This document shows positions 43,879 through 53,037 of a stretch of 64,000 nucleotides of DNA, piece after piece. The notes beneath the pieces are model-generated. The model had not been told where the DNA came from. It saw nothing but the letters and a program-made list of their open reading frames with translations, and searched no databases. How positions within the stretch are numbered: the first letter of the stretch is position 1; each line of letters starts with the position of its first letter. The position numbers and the translations under genes are program-made. The DNA is from Clostridiaceae bacterium. Lineage in GTDB: Bacteria; Bacillota; Clostridia; Oscillospirales; Acutalibacteraceae. The stretch lies in assembly GCA_016296885.1 (NCBI GenBank), contig JAEDHT010000001.1:60416-124415 (forward strand), in the 5' to 3' direction.

Positions 43879-45066
43879 TCACAAGGAATTGATAGCTTTT
43901 GTGATTCTTTCCATAGCTTCTATGGTGTTTTCTCTGTTGTTAAATGCTGTAAGCCTGAAGTAGCCTTCACCGTTTTTTCCAAAGCCGGCGCCCGGTGTTC
44001 CCACAACATTTGCTTTTTCAAGCATAAAGTCAAAAAATTCCCATGAGCTCATACCATTTGGACATTTGAGCCAAATGTAAGGTGAGTTTTTACCGCCCGT
44101 GTAGCTTATGCCGAGTTTATCGAGAGCATCTGCCATAATTTTTGCATTCTCTTTGTAGTAAACTATGGCTTCTTTTATCTCATTTTGACCCTCGTCACTA
44201 AACACAGCAGCCGCACCTTTTTGCACAATGTATGGCACACCGTTAAACTTAGTGGTCTGGCGTCTTAGCCACATTTTGTTTAGGGAAGTGTCCTCTTTTA
44301 CGATATCAAATGGAACTACAGTGTAGCCACAGCGTGTTCCTGTGAATCCGGCTGTCTTTGAGAATGAGCAAAATTCAATAGCACAGCTTTTTGCGCCCTC
44401 TATCTGATAAATGCTGGTAGGAAGATCATCACCCTCCACAAAACATTCGTATGCCGCATCAAAAAGAATAACAGCATCATTTTTGTTTGCATAATCTACC
44501 CACATTTTCAGCTTTTCATAATCATACACAGCACCTGTTGGATTATTTGGTGAGCATAGATAAATTATATCTGCTTTCACGCTGTCATCAGGCACAGGCA
44601 AAAATCCGTTCTCGCCGTTTGCATCCATAAAGAGTATTTTTCTGCCTGCCATTGTGTTTGTGTCTACATACACAGGGTACACAGGGTCAGGTATTAGCAC
44701 TACATTATCCTTATCAAAAAGGTCGAGTATGTTGCCTATGTCGCTCTTTGCACCATCGCTTATGAATATCTCGTTGTTATCAAGCGAAACTTTCTTCTTT
44801 GCATAATATTTTACAAGCTCTTCTTTTAGAAAGTCGTATCCCTGCTCAGGACCGTATCCACGAAAGCTCTCTGCTCTGCTCATATCGTCCACTGCAGAGT
44901 GAAGCTCCTTGATAACCTGTGAACATAATGGCTTTGTAACATCGCCAATGCCTAGCCTGATTACATTCACATCAGGGTGAGCTGTCTTAAACTCGTTTGT
45001 CTTTCTTGCTATTGTGCTAAAAAGATAGCTTTCTTGTATATTGTTAAAGTTATTGTTAATTTTCAT
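43879..45066 (-). CDS. dapL: LL-diaminopimelate aminotransferase
   Basis: 395-residue PLP enzyme that converts tetrahydrodipicolinate directly to LL-diaminopimelate, bypassing the acylated pathway of lysine and wall precursor synthesis. It has the DapL signature '[12 protein letters not shown]' (about 36-47), '[16 protein letters not shown]', '[15 protein letters not shown]' and the PLP lysine in '[15 protein letters not shown]'. It lies 22 nt downstream of dapF on the same strand, so the next pathway step is co-expressed. The product feeds meso-diaminopimelate-type peptidoglycan. Confidence 0.95.
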   Translation of the reverse strand: MKINNNFNNIQESYLFSTIARKTNEFKTAHPDVNVIRLGIGDVTKPLCSQVIKELHSAVDDMSRAESFRGYGPEQGYDFLKEELVKYYAKKKVSLDNNEIFISDGAKSDIGNILDLFDKDNVVLIPDPVYPVYVDTNTMAGRKILFMDANGENGFLPVPDDSVKADIIYLCSPNNPTGAVYDYEKLKMWVDYANKNDAVILFDAAYECFVEGDDLPTSIYQIEGAKSCAIEFCSFSKTAGFTGTRCGYTVVPFDIVKEDTSLNKMWLRRQTTKFNGVPYIVQKGAAAVFSDEGQNEIKEAIVYYKENAKIMADALDKLGISYTGGKNSPYIWLKCPNGMSSWEFFDFMLEKANVVGTPGAGFGKNGEGYFRLTAFNNRENTIEAMERITKAINSL

Positions 45067-45088
45067 TTTTCAAAAAGACCTCCAATTA

Positions 45089-45931
45089 TCATATCTCTAC
45101 TTCGCCGTCAAAAACCTTAGTTGCAGGGCCGGTCATCATCACTGTATCGTCAGTGTAGTTTATCACTAGGTCACCGCCAATGAGATGCACTGTGATGTCT
45201 TCTCCTTCTTTGCAAAATCCGTTTTTTACAGCTGCCGCCACGCAAGCGCAGGCGCCTGTGCCACAAGCCCATGTTTCGCCACTGCCACGCTCCCACACAC
45301 GCATTGTAATATCTCTATCGTTGTTCACCCTGATAAACTCGGTGTTTACACCCTCAGGGAATATTGCGTTATGCTCAAATAGAGGTCCTATTTTTTCGAG
45401 ATCAAGTCCCTCTACATCGCTTTCAAACACAATACAGTGTGGATTTCCCATAGAAACACAGGTAATATTGTAAGTCTTTTCGCCAATCTTTTGCGATTTT
45501 CCTATAATGCTGTCGCCGTCAAGTGCGACCGGTATTTTGTTTGGAGCAAACTCAGCCTTGCCCATATCCACCTTGAGGCTTGTTACCTCGCCATGCTCGT
45601 TTCTGTAGGCTTGTAGTTTTTTAATGCCACTAAGAGTTTCTATGCTGACGCTATCCCCTTGCACCATATTGTTATCAAACAAATATTTTCCAACACAACG
45701 TATGCCATTGCCACACATTTTACCCTCACTGCCATCAGCATTAAACATACGCATCTTGGCATCTGCCACATCAGATGGACATATATAAATCACGCCATCT
45801 CCGCCTACTCCAAATCTTCTATGAGAGAGCCTCTCGCTTATGCCCGAAAAATCGCTGACTTCCTGCTCAAAACAATTAACATAAATATAATCGTTTCCGC
45901 AGCCGTGCATTTTTGTAAATTTTAATTTCAT
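45089..45931 (-). CDS. dapF: Diaminopimelate epimerase
   Basis: 280-residue PLP-independent epimerase converting LL- to meso-diaminopimelate. Both catalytic cysteines are visible, in 'GKMCGNGIRCVG' (about 70-81) and 'WACGTGACACVAA' (about 220-232), and the start 'KFTKMHGCGNDYIYV' is standard. AGAGG precedes the ATG. It is the first gene of the dapF-dapL pair; the 113-nt gap to the ECF gene has no clear terminator. Confidence 0.96.
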   Translation of the reverse strand: MKLKFTKMHGCGNDYIYVNCFEQEVSDFSGISERLSHRRFGVGGDGVIYICPSDVADAKMRMFNADGSEGKMCGNGIRCVGKYLFDNNMVQGDSVSIETLSGIKKLQAYRNEHGEVTSLKVDMGKAEFAPNKIPVALDGDSIIGKSQKIGEKTYNITCVSMGNPHCIVFESDVEGLDLEKIGPLFEHNAIFPEGVNTEFIRVNNDRDITMRVWERGSGETWACGTGACACVAAAVKNGFCKEGEDITVHLIGGDLVINYTDDTVMMTGPATKVFDGEVEI

Positions 45932-46044
45932 ATTATACCTCTATTCAATATATTATCAGTCAAACTTCCTCATTATAAACATCAAAAATATTACACTTAA
46001 TAATATATCAAATCGGTAAATAATTCAATATTTTCTTTGCACTT

Positions 46045-46569
46045 TTATCTTATCTTCGCCATTATTTTTTTGTATGCCTTTTCTATGCCTGCAAACTTTG
46101 TGAGGAACACACCTGTCACAGCACCCACGCCAGCCTGCAAAAATTCAAATGGAAGCTTGATGATAGCACTTTCAAGTGTACTATACACAAAGGTGCGTCC
46201 CAATGTGTAGCCTATAACCATAACTATTGCCCCGATGGTTACACCGATTATAGAGGATAACACAGGCTTTTTCTTTAGCACGTAATGTGCAAAAAGTGAG
46301 ATTATCAGCGCCTGCAAACCATGACTTGCTAGTGAAACAAACATAGGAGCAGGATAAAACAGCAGATCACCTAAAAAAGAACCAAGTCCACCCACACAAA
46401 AAGCATATCCGGGAGCAAGCATAATTGAGGCTGTGCAAATAATCACATCACAAAGATAGAGATGTCCCCCAGGCACAGGTATGCTAAACGAGCTGAACAC
46501 CACGTTAAGTGCCATAAACATAGCTGTCATGCAAATATTAATCACATAATGCTTTGATTTCGTATTCAT
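46045..46569 (-). CDS. ECF transporter S component (vitamin uptake, possibly B6-related)
   Basis: 174-residue membrane protein with about five or six hydrophobic helices and the S-component pattern 'ICMTAMFMALNVVFSSFSIPVPGG' style N-terminus followed by 'GLGSFLGDLLFYPAP'. It binds one vitamin-like substrate and works with a shared EcfAAT energy module, which is not in the window. The start at 46569 is chosen because AGGAAG lies just upstream, inside a longer possible reading. It is divergent from a MocR/PdxR-type regulator, a pairing that suggests pyridoxine or pyridoxal as substrate; this is inference. Confidence 0.8.
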   Translation of the reverse strand: MNTKSKHYVINICMTAMFMALNVVFSSFSIPVPGGHLYLCDVIICTASIMLAPGYAFCVGGLGSFLGDLLFYPAPMFVSLASHGLQALIISLFAHYVLKKKPVLSSIIGVTIGAIVMVIGYTLGRTFVYSTLESAIIKLPFEFLQAGVGAVTGVFLTKFAGIEKAYKKIMAKIR

Positions 46570-46653
46570 TTTTTCTTCCTGCAAAATATTCCTTATTATG
46601 TAAATGTTCTAATAAATGGAATATTTTTCCTTTCCGTAAGATTATTTTAAGTA

Positions 46654-46682
46654 TTGTTTTTTTGCCTGAAAGATTATATAAT
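46654..46682 (+). promoter_or_regulatory. Promoter of the MocR-type regulator gene
   Basis: TTGTTT (46654-46659), 17-nt spacer, TATAAT (46677-46682). It lies in the 163-nt divergent gap shared with the ECF S component gene. Confidence 0.6.
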
Positions 46683-46732
46683 AATCCTGACATTGTTAAA
46701 ATATTCAAAATAGGAGATTTTTATAATACCAG

Positions 46733-47815
46733 ATGAATTATATTTTAGAAAAAAACCAATCAAAACCTATATACATACAGCTATATGAGCAGATAAAAAA
46801 CGACATAGTAAACTCAGTGTATCCCTACAATACCAAGCTTCCCTCAAAACGTCTTGTGTCGGAAGAGCTTCAGATAAGCATAGTGACAGTAGAGCACACC
46901 TACAGTCTTCTGTGTGACGAGGGTTATATTCAATCCAGGGAGCGAAGCGGATATTATGTATCATATGTAGAAGGTGATGAAATCGTTACCACATCACAAA
47001 GCTGTCCTATTTCGTCAAACATAAGCATACACTATGATGAAAATGATTTTCCGTTTTCTGTGATGGCAAAAACAATGCGTAAGGTGATAAGCGATTATGG
47101 AGAGAATATTCTTGTAAAATGTCCAAACAGTGGCTGTGACGAGTTACGCAAAGCTATAGCAGGCTATCTCACCCGTGGGCGAGGTATGAGGCTATCTTAT
47201 GAACAGATTATTATAGGCTCAGGTGCAGAATATTTGTATGGACTCATTATTCAGGTGCTGGGCAGAGAGAGAATATTTGCCATTGAAAACCCATCGTATG
47301 AGAAGATTGATATGGTATATCGTGCAAACGGCGTATCCATAGAAAGCCTTGCCCTTGGTGCTGATGGCATAAAGAGCAGTGAGCTAAAAAAGACCAATGC
47401 AACTGTGCTTCATATTTCGCCTTACAGGAGCTTTCCTAGCGGTGTATCGGCATCCGCATCAAAAAGACGTGAATATGTGCGCTGGGCAAATAGCCGAGGT
47501 GGATATATCATTGAGGACGATTTCGAATCGGAGTTTACTGTTCTTACAAAACCGGAGGAGACTATATTTGCCCTCGCAGACCAAGACAACGTAATATACC
47601 TCAACACATTTAGCAAGACCATAGCGCCATCTATCAGGATAGGCTATATAGTCATACCACATAGCCTTATAGAGCTTTTTGAAAGAAGGGTGGGTTTTTA
47701 CTCATGCACTGTGCCTACCTTTGAACAATACGTGCTTGCAGAATTCATCAGAAGTGGTAATTTCGAGAGACATATTAATCGTGTGAGAAGAAAAAAAAGA
47801 AAACAACTTCTCTGA
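46733..47815 (+). CDS. MocR/PdxR-family regulator, C-terminally short
   Basis: 360 residues: an N-terminal GntR winged helix (about 8-75, 'KLPSKRLVSEELQISIVTVE') and a class I aminotransferase-like domain with the PLP lysine K295 in 'NTFSKTIAPSIR'. The family is normally about 450-480 aa; this one ends in a run of basic residues (R-R-K-K-R-K) where the last subdomain should begin. No continuation is seen in another frame. Loss of that subdomain may abolish PLP-dependent regulation or make it a simple repressor. An in-frame stop just upstream fixes the ATG; the binding site (GGAG, about 16 nt away) is unusually distant. It probably controls the divergent ECF gene. Confidence 0.8.
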   Translation: MNYILEKNQSKPIYIQLYEQIKNDIVNSVYPYNTKLPSKRLVSEELQISIVTVEHTYSLLCDEGYIQSRERSGYYVSYVEGDEIVTTSQSCPISSNISIHYDENDFPFSVMAKTMRKVISDYGENILVKCPNSGCDELRKAIAGYLTRGRGMRLSYEQIIIGSGAEYLYGLIIQVLGRERIFAIENPSYEKIDMVYRANGVSIESLALGADGIKSSELKKTNATVLHISPYRSFPSGVSASASKRREYVRWANSRGGYIIEDDFESEFTVLTKPEETIFALADQDNVIYLNTFSKTIAPSIRIGYIVIPHSLIELFERRVGFYSCTVPTFEQYVLAEFIRSGNFERHINRVRRKKRKQLL

Positions 47816-47850
47816 TTATTAAAAAAATTTTTTCTATGCACCTTTTGTTA

Positions 47851-47880
47851 TTGCAATGAGATTAAATGTTATGATACAAT
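47851..47880 (+). promoter_or_regulatory. Promoter of cdaA-cdaR
   Basis: TTGCAA (47851-47856), 18-nt spacer, TACAAT (47875-47880) with an extended -10 TG. The start codon is 31 nt downstream. Confidence 0.65.
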
Positions 47881-47910
47881 ATAAAAAATGAGTTAAAGTC
47901 GGGTAATATT

Positions 47911-48813
47911 ATGGAAATAATTAAAAGTTTTTTTTATTCCTTTATTTCTGTTATGAAGACATTTCAGGTGAAGGACTTATTTGATATTATTGCTATAGCT
48001 TTTATAATTTATAGTTTAAATAAACTTATAAGAGAAACAAGAGCATTTCAGCTTTTAAAAGGTGTTTTTGTTCTTGTGATTGGTTATGTCCTTTCGTCTC
48101 TTTTCAATTTTGTCATGCTCAGCTCATTGCTAAAGACATTTTTTGAATTCAGTGTTATTGTAATATTCATTGTGTTTCAGCCTGAGGTCAGGCGATTGCT
48201 TGAGCAACTGGGCAGAAGCAAAATATCAGGCACACGTATCAAAAAAGTAGCAGAGAAAAACTATGATATCAACATCTATAAAAAGCGTGAGCTTATCGAA
48301 ACACTGGCAGAAAGTGCAAGAGTGCTATCAAGCCAACGCACAGGCGCACTTATTGTTATTGAGAGATCCACAAAGTTGGGCGATATAGCCACCACAGGCA
48401 CATTGATCAATGCTTACCCATCTGTTAAGCTATTCGGAAACATCTTTTTCAACAAGGCACCCCTGCATGATGGTGCAGTCATCATCCGTGAAGATTGCAT
48501 CTATGCCGCAGGCTGTGTGCTTCCACTCACAGTTAAGGAAGAGAGTATAGAATCTCATATGGGCACTCGTCATAGAGCTGCTGTGGGTATTAGTGAAGAA
48601 TCTGATGCTGTTGTAATAGTCGTTTCCGAAGAAACAGGCACCATATCTCTCGCATATAACGGTACACTGTCAAAGGGTTATGATAAAAACTCGCTCACAG
48701 AATCTCTGGAAAAGTTCCTGATAAACGAAGAAGACCTCGCTCAGGATACTTTCCTCTCAAAGCTTTATAAAAAAATTCCTTTCATAAACAAGAAAGGAGA
48801 AAAAGATGAATAA
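47911..48813 (+). CDS. cdaA: Diadenylate cyclase CdaA
   Basis: 300-residue membrane enzyme making cyclic di-AMP from two ATP. N-terminal helices (about 5-90) anchor it, and the DAC domain has the catalytic D-G-A (187-189) and R-H-R (220-222) motifs. Cyclic di-AMP controls potassium and osmolyte transport and wall homeostasis in Firmicutes. The 3' end overlaps cdaR by 8 nt, the conserved arrangement; glmM, the usual third gene, is missing here. Confidence 0.95.
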   Translation: MEIIKSFFYSFISVMKTFQVKDLFDIIAIAFIIYSLNKLIRETRAFQLLKGVFVLVIGYVLSSLFNFVMLSSLLKTFFEFSVIVIFIVFQPEVRRLLEQLGRSKISGTRIKKVAEKNYDINIYKKRELIETLAESARVLSSQRTGALIVIERSTKLGDIATTGTLINAYPSVKLFGNIFFNKAPLHDGAVIIREDCIYAAGCVLPLTVKEESIESHMGTRHRAAVGISEESDAVVIVVSEETGTISLAYNGTLSKGYDKNSLTESLEKFLINEEDLAQDTFLSKLYKKIPFINKKGEKDE

Positions 48814-50080
48814 TAAGAACAGTTTATTAACACGAATTCTATTTAATAATAAGATAGTAGCCATCATATCGCTGGTGATTGCATTTTGCATATGGGTAGC
48901 GATGTGTATGAGCACCGGTGAAGAAATCACAAAGAAAATTTCTAATATCCCTATTAATATTGTGTTGTCGCAAGAGGCTATGGACAATGGTCTCAAAAAC
49001 TTTGCGCAGGGTAGCCTCACCGCTGAGGTAACTATCAAGGGAAACAGACTTTCTGTGGGTTCAGTAACCGCAGAGAACATCGAGATAGTGGCATCACAGG
49101 CAAGCTCTATCACCTCACCGGGTACCTACACACTGGAGCTTAGTGCAAAAAAAATAGGAATGAACACAAACTATGAGTTTTCTTCCTCTGTTTATCCATC
49201 CACAGTTATCGTGACTATCGACCGTATGAGAGAGGTCACTTTCCCTGTGATAAATGACCTCAAATATAGCATAGCTCAAGGCTTTTATGAGGGCACTACC
49301 CAGTATTCCTCAGACGAAATCACCGTATCAGGCCCTGAAACAGAGGTGTCACGTATCGACAAGGCTGTGGTAACAGGCAAGATTGATGACGAAATAGATG
49401 AAACAAAAACAGTTAATCAAAAGATTGTGTTACTTGATATGTATGGCGATCCAATCCAGAGTGACAAAATCACCATAAGCGAAGAGTATGTGGATGTTAC
49501 CATACCGGTGGATTACAAAAAGAAGCTGAAAACGGTTGTGACATTGCAGTATGACTCTGACGACTATGAAATGGAAGATGGCTTTATTAAGGTTTCTCCT
49601 GAAGAAATTGAGGTGGCAGGACCCTATGAAGAGCTTAAAGATATAGATACTGTCAGCATAGGAACAATTGATCTGTCTGAGATATCAAGCTCGATCTCTA
49701 AGAAGACACTTGATCTTAATCTGCCAACCGGCTGGAAAAATCTTAGCAACATCAGCGTTGCTGTCGTCGATCTAGATATGAAGAATTATTCTTCAAAAAC
49801 TATTGAGCTGACGTCTTTTGATGTATCAGGATGTAGCAGCACCTCAAAGGCGAACGTAACTACGCAAAGCTTATCTGTCACCATAACAGGAAAAACTTCT
49901 GAAATAGGCACCATCACAAAAAATGATATTGTAGCTTATATAGATTTCGGAAACAAGGCTGAGGATTATTCCGGCACAGCAGAGCTTAAAGTAAAGATAA
50001 TTATGAATGAGAGTCACTCTCATTGCTGGGCGACCGGTGAGTATACCGCTACGGTTGATATTACCTCATCGGGAGGTTAA
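48806..50080 (+). CDS. cdaR: CdaA regulatory protein CdaR (YbbR-domain protein)
   Basis: 424 residues with one N-terminal transmembrane helix (about 15-33) and an extracytoplasmic part made of several YbbR repeats (for example 'FPVINDLKYSIAQGFYEG', 'ITVSGPETEVSRIDKAVV', 'IEVAGPYEELKDIDTVSI'). It binds CdaA in the membrane and tunes cyclic di-AMP production. It overlaps cdaA by 8 nt with a GGAGA site inside the cdaA end. A long hairpin element follows 62 nt after the stop. Confidence 0.92.
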   Translation: MNNKNSLLTRILFNNKIVAIISLVIAFCIWVAMCMSTGEEITKKISNIPINIVLSQEAMDNGLKNFAQGSLTAEVTIKGNRLSVGSVTAENIEIVASQASSITSPGTYTLELSAKKIGMNTNYEFSSSVYPSTVIVTIDRMREVTFPVINDLKYSIAQGFYEGTTQYSSDEITVSGPETEVSRIDKAVVTGKIDDEIDETKTVNQKIVLLDMYGDPIQSDKITISEEYVDVTIPVDYKKKLKTVVTLQYDSDDYEMEDGFIKVSPEEIEVAGPYEELKDIDTVSIGTIDLSEISSSISKKTLDLNLPTGWKNLSNISVAVVDLDMKNYSSKTIELTSFDVSGCSSTSKANVTTQSLSVTITGKTSEIGTITKNDIVAYIDFGNKAEDYSGTAELKVKIIMNESHSHCWATGEYTATVDITSSGG

Positions 50081-50142
50081 ATCTAAACAAGAGAAAATCT
50101 CTTTTTCTTAAAAGAGAAGATCTTTTATTTGGAGCTTTGCTT

Positions 50143-50269
50143 AGACCGCCAATGCCCGCCGAAGGCGATTTTAGCGACAAAGTCGCTAAAATAATCGCAC
50201 AGCTTCGCTTTGCGATTGCTTTGCGAGGCCCTAGCCTCGCAAAGCCGCCTTCGGCGGGGTTGGCGGTCT
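50143..50269. repeat. 127-nt fully paired multi-hairpin element between cdaR and tcdA
   Basis: An outer stem (50143-50167 with 50246-50269; 13 bp plus 10 bp with a small internal mismatch) encloses three abutting perfect hairpins: ATTTTAGCGAC/GTCGCTAAAAT (50168-50192, 3-nt loop), AATCGCA/TGCGATT (50193-50217) and GCTTTGCGAGGC/GCCTCGCAAAGC (50218-50245, 4-nt loop). Almost every base is paired, giving a four-way-junction shape. It is GC-rich against an AT-rich background, lacks a T-run and does not look like a simple terminator. It could be a non-autonomous mobile repeat, a REP-like element or a structured RNA. No protein in it is credible. Confidence 0.85.
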
Positions 50270-50328
50270 TTCGCAGTGCCTTCCACTTGCACAAAAAAAT
50301 CCAAAACCAACCACGGAGATGAAAATAA

Positions 50329-51024
50329 ATGGAATCAGCCCTACAGCGCACAGAACTGCTCATAGGCAAAGATAAATTAGAAAAAATAAAAAATACCCAC
50401 ATAGCATTATTCGGCGTGGGAGGAGTAGGCGGATTTGTGGCAGAAGCTCTCGCACGGTGCGGAGTGCAAAGGCTTACCCTAGTTGACGATGACACCGTAA
50501 ATATAACCAACCTTAATCGCCAAATAATTGCCTTGCACTCCACCATAGGCAAATACAAAACGGAGACTATGGCAGAAAGAATAAAGGATATTAATCCCAA
50601 TGCGGAAGTAATCTGTATAAACAAATTTTTCTTGCCTGAAAACTCCTCTGAGTTTGACTTCTCGCAGTATGACTACGTTGTAGACGCTATAGATACAGTA
50701 ACCGCAAAAATAGAATTAATAGTGAAGTGCAACTTATCTAATACACCAATCATAAGCGCCATGGGCACAGGCAATAAACTAGATTCTACAAAATTTGAAA
50801 TAACAGATATCCATAAAACCACAGATTGTCCACTAGCCCGTGTCATGCGCCGAGAACTCAGAAAACGTGATATAAAAAAACATAAGGTGATTTATTCTAA
50901 AGCACCGGTGATAAAGCCGGCACTGGACGAAAACAACAATGTGGTCACAGCAAGCATATCATTTGTGCCATCTGTAGCAGGGCTGATGATAGCCGGCGAA
51001 GTAATCAACGATATTATTAAATAA
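50329..51024 (+). CDS. tcdA: tRNA threonylcarbamoyladenosine dehydratase
   Basis: 231-residue ThiF/E1-like enzyme that cyclises the t6A modification at tRNA position 37 using ATP. The nucleotide motif G-V-G-G-V-G (29-34), 'LVDDDTVNITNLNRQI' (about 51-66), 'VVDAIDTVTAK' and 'DCPLARVMRRELRKR' are all typical. An ACGGAGATG site lies just before the start. The nadA gene follows 20 nt later; the two may be cotranscribed. Confidence 0.93.
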   Translation: MESALQRTELLIGKDKLEKIKNTHIALFGVGGVGGFVAEALARCGVQRLTLVDDDTVNITNLNRQIIALHSTIGKYKTETMAERIKDINPNAEVICINKFFLPENSSEFDFSQYDYVVDAIDTVTAKIELIVKCNLSNTPIISAMGTGNKLDSTKFEITDIHKTTDCPLARVMRRELRKRDIKKHKVIYSKAPVIKPALDENNNVVTASISFVPSVAGLMIAGEVINDIIK

Positions 51025-51044
51025 AAAGTTTAAAGGATAAAAAA

Positions 51045-51962
51045 ATGAAGATAAGAGAAATGCAAGACGAAATAATTCGCCTAAAAAAAGAAAAGGATTT
51101 TTGTATATTAGCCCATAGCTATATGTCACCCGACATATTGGAGATTGCAGATATCTGCGGAGATTCATTTAAGCTCAGCGAAGAGGCCGTGAAGGTAAAG
51201 AATAATAATCTGTTGATGTGTGGCGTCAGATTTATGGCAGAGTGTGCAAAGCTCCTCTCACCTGATAAGAATGTTTATATTTCTAATACTGATGCAGGTT
51301 GCCCTATGGCAGAGCAGATAGATGCCTCAGTTATAGAAAATTTTAAGAAAGAAAATCCTGATTACACAGTAGTCGCCTATGTTAACACAACAGCAGAGCT
51401 GAAAGCTGTGTCAGATGTATGCGTTACATCGTCATCAGCAGAAAAGGTAGTTTCACAGCTGGATAGCGACAACATTCTGTTCATACCTGACAAAAATCTA
51501 GGTAGCTACATTGCAAAAAAACTACCTCAGAAGAACATCCGTCTCTTAGATGGATGTTGCCCCATTCACAATAGCGTTACCGAGGATGAAGCAATTCTTG
51601 CAAAGAAAAATCATCCCTCAGCACTATTCCTGGTTCACCCTGAGTGCAGACCGGAGGTAGTTAGTCACGCGGACTACGTGGGTGCCACATCAGGAATAAT
51701 CAATTTTGTAAGAAACAGCAGTGCAACTGAATTTATTATAGGCACCGAGAACAGTATTCGTGATTATCTTATGCTGGAATATCCCGAAAAGGAATTTTAT
51801 ATGCTTTCAGAAAAGCTAAATTGCACCGATATGAGAAAAACATCACTATCCGATATCTATATGTTCCTTAAATCAGGCAAATCAAATGAGATTACTCTCA
51901 GCGAAGATCTTGCCACTAAGGCAAACAAGCCGATTGAGCAGATGATTCTTCTCAATAAGTGA
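51045..51962 (+). CDS. nadA: Quinolinate synthase
   Basis: 305-residue [4Fe-4S] enzyme condensing iminoaspartate with dihydroxyacetone phosphate to quinolinate in NAD synthesis. The start 'LKKEKDFCILAHSYMSPDI', the cluster cysteines (in 'LMCGVRF', 'DGCCP' and 'HPECRPEV') and 'YVNTTAELKAVSDVCVTSS' are family features. nadB and nadC, usually adjacent, are not in the window, so the operon has been broken up or they lie elsewhere. Confidence 0.94.
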   Translation: MKIREMQDEIIRLKKEKDFCILAHSYMSPDILEIADICGDSFKLSEEAVKVKNNNLLMCGVRFMAECAKLLSPDKNVYISNTDAGCPMAEQIDASVIENFKKENPDYTVVAYVNTTAELKAVSDVCVTSSSAEKVVSQLDSDNILFIPDKNLGSYIAKKLPQKNIRLLDGCCPIHNSVTEDEAILAKKNHPSALFLVHPECRPEVVSHADYVGATSGIINFVRNSSATEFIIGTENSIRDYLMLEYPEKEFYMLSEKLNCTDMRKTSLSDIYMFLKSGKSNEITLSEDLATKANKPIEQMILLNK

Positions 51963-51978
51963 TAACGGAGTGATTATT

Positions 51979-53022
51979 TTGGAAAACAAAGTTTTAATAG
52001 CAATGAGTGGCGGGGTAGACAGCTCTGCCTGCGCCTCTATCATCACAGGACAAATGGGACTTCCTGCAGTTGGCGTAACAATGAAGCTTCTCGGCAATAA
52101 AGAAAACAACGATTTTAACGATGCCAAACAGGTTTGCGAAAAACTTGGTATAGAGCATCTCATCTATGACCTTTCCGAGCAGTTTGAAGAGTATGTCATA
52201 AAATATTTTGTCAATAGCTATCTCGCAGGCGAAACCCCAAATCCGTGTATAGAGTGCAACAAACACCTCAAGTTTGGCGAGCTGTTCAAAATCGCCGATC
52301 AGCTGTCATGTCGATACATCTCCACAGGTCATTATGCCAGAGTGGAATATAACAAGAATTCAGGCAAATACTTTTTAAAAAAGGCTGTAGACCACAAAAA
52401 AGATCAGTCTTATTTCCTTTATGCGCTCAATCAGGAGCAACTTTCCAGAGTGCTTTTTCCAATAGGTGACTATTCTACCAAAGATGAAATACGAGCACTT
52501 GCGGGAAAAAATGCTCTCTCAAACGCACAAAAGCCTGATAGTCAAGATATCTGCTTTGTCGAAAACGGAAAATATATAGAGTTCATTGAAAATTATACCC
52601 ATTCAAAGCAAAAGCCCGGAAATATGATACTTTCAGACGGCACGATAGTGGGTAAACACAAAGGTCTTGCGTCCTACACAGTGGGCCAGCGCAGAGGTCT
52701 TGGCGTAGCCTATGAGTGCCCTCTATATGTCTGCGCCAAAGATATTTCAAATAATAATCTTATATTGGGCACGCTGGAGCAAGCCTATGGCACAAGGTGC
52801 TATGTGCGTGATTTTAACTCAGATATCTATGATTTTTCTCTACCAAGAAAGGTAAAAGCAAAAATTCGTTCTCGTCACGATGAGCAGAGTGCAACGGCTG
52901 TTCTTGTTGATGAAAACACACTTTTGCTTGAGTTTGACGAAGCACAAAAATCCTTTTCCGGTGGTCAGGCCGCCGTATTATACGAAGACGAATACGTAAT
53001 CGGAGGCGGAACAATAGTCTAA
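51979..53022 (+). CDS. mnmA: tRNA-specific 2-thiouridylase MnmA
   Basis: 347-residue enzyme thiolating the wobble uridine of tRNA-Lys, -Glu and -Gln. The PP-loop is 'AMSGGVDSSA' (about 8-17), the catalytic cysteines are in 'NPCIECNKH' and 'DICFVENG', and the C-terminal beta domains are complete. The TTG at 51979 is chosen because CGGAGTGA lies 5 nt before it; the GTG at 51970 overlaps that site. Persulfide would come from a cysteine desulfurase encoded elsewhere. Confidence 0.95.
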   Translation: MENKVLIAMSGGVDSSACASIITGQMGLPAVGVTMKLLGNKENNDFNDAKQVCEKLGIEHLIYDLSEQFEEYVIKYFVNSYLAGETPNPCIECNKHLKFGELFKIADQLSCRYISTGHYARVEYNKNSGKYFLKKAVDHKKDQSYFLYALNQEQLSRVLFPIGDYSTKDEIRALAGKNALSNAQKPDSQDICFVENGKYIEFIENYTHSKQKPGNMILSDGTIVGKHKGLASYTVGQRRGLGVAYECPLYVCAKDISNNNLILGTLEQAYGTRCYVRDFNSDIYDFSLPRKVKAKIRSRHDEQSATAVLVDENTLLLEFDEAQKSFSGGQAAVLYEDEYVIGGGTIV

Positions 53023-53037
53023 TTGGAGGAAATATAA

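Noticed and set aside
50061..50624. 187-codon minus-strand open frame
   Set aside because: It runs through the multi-hairpin element and opposite the start of tcdA; composition is not protein-like.
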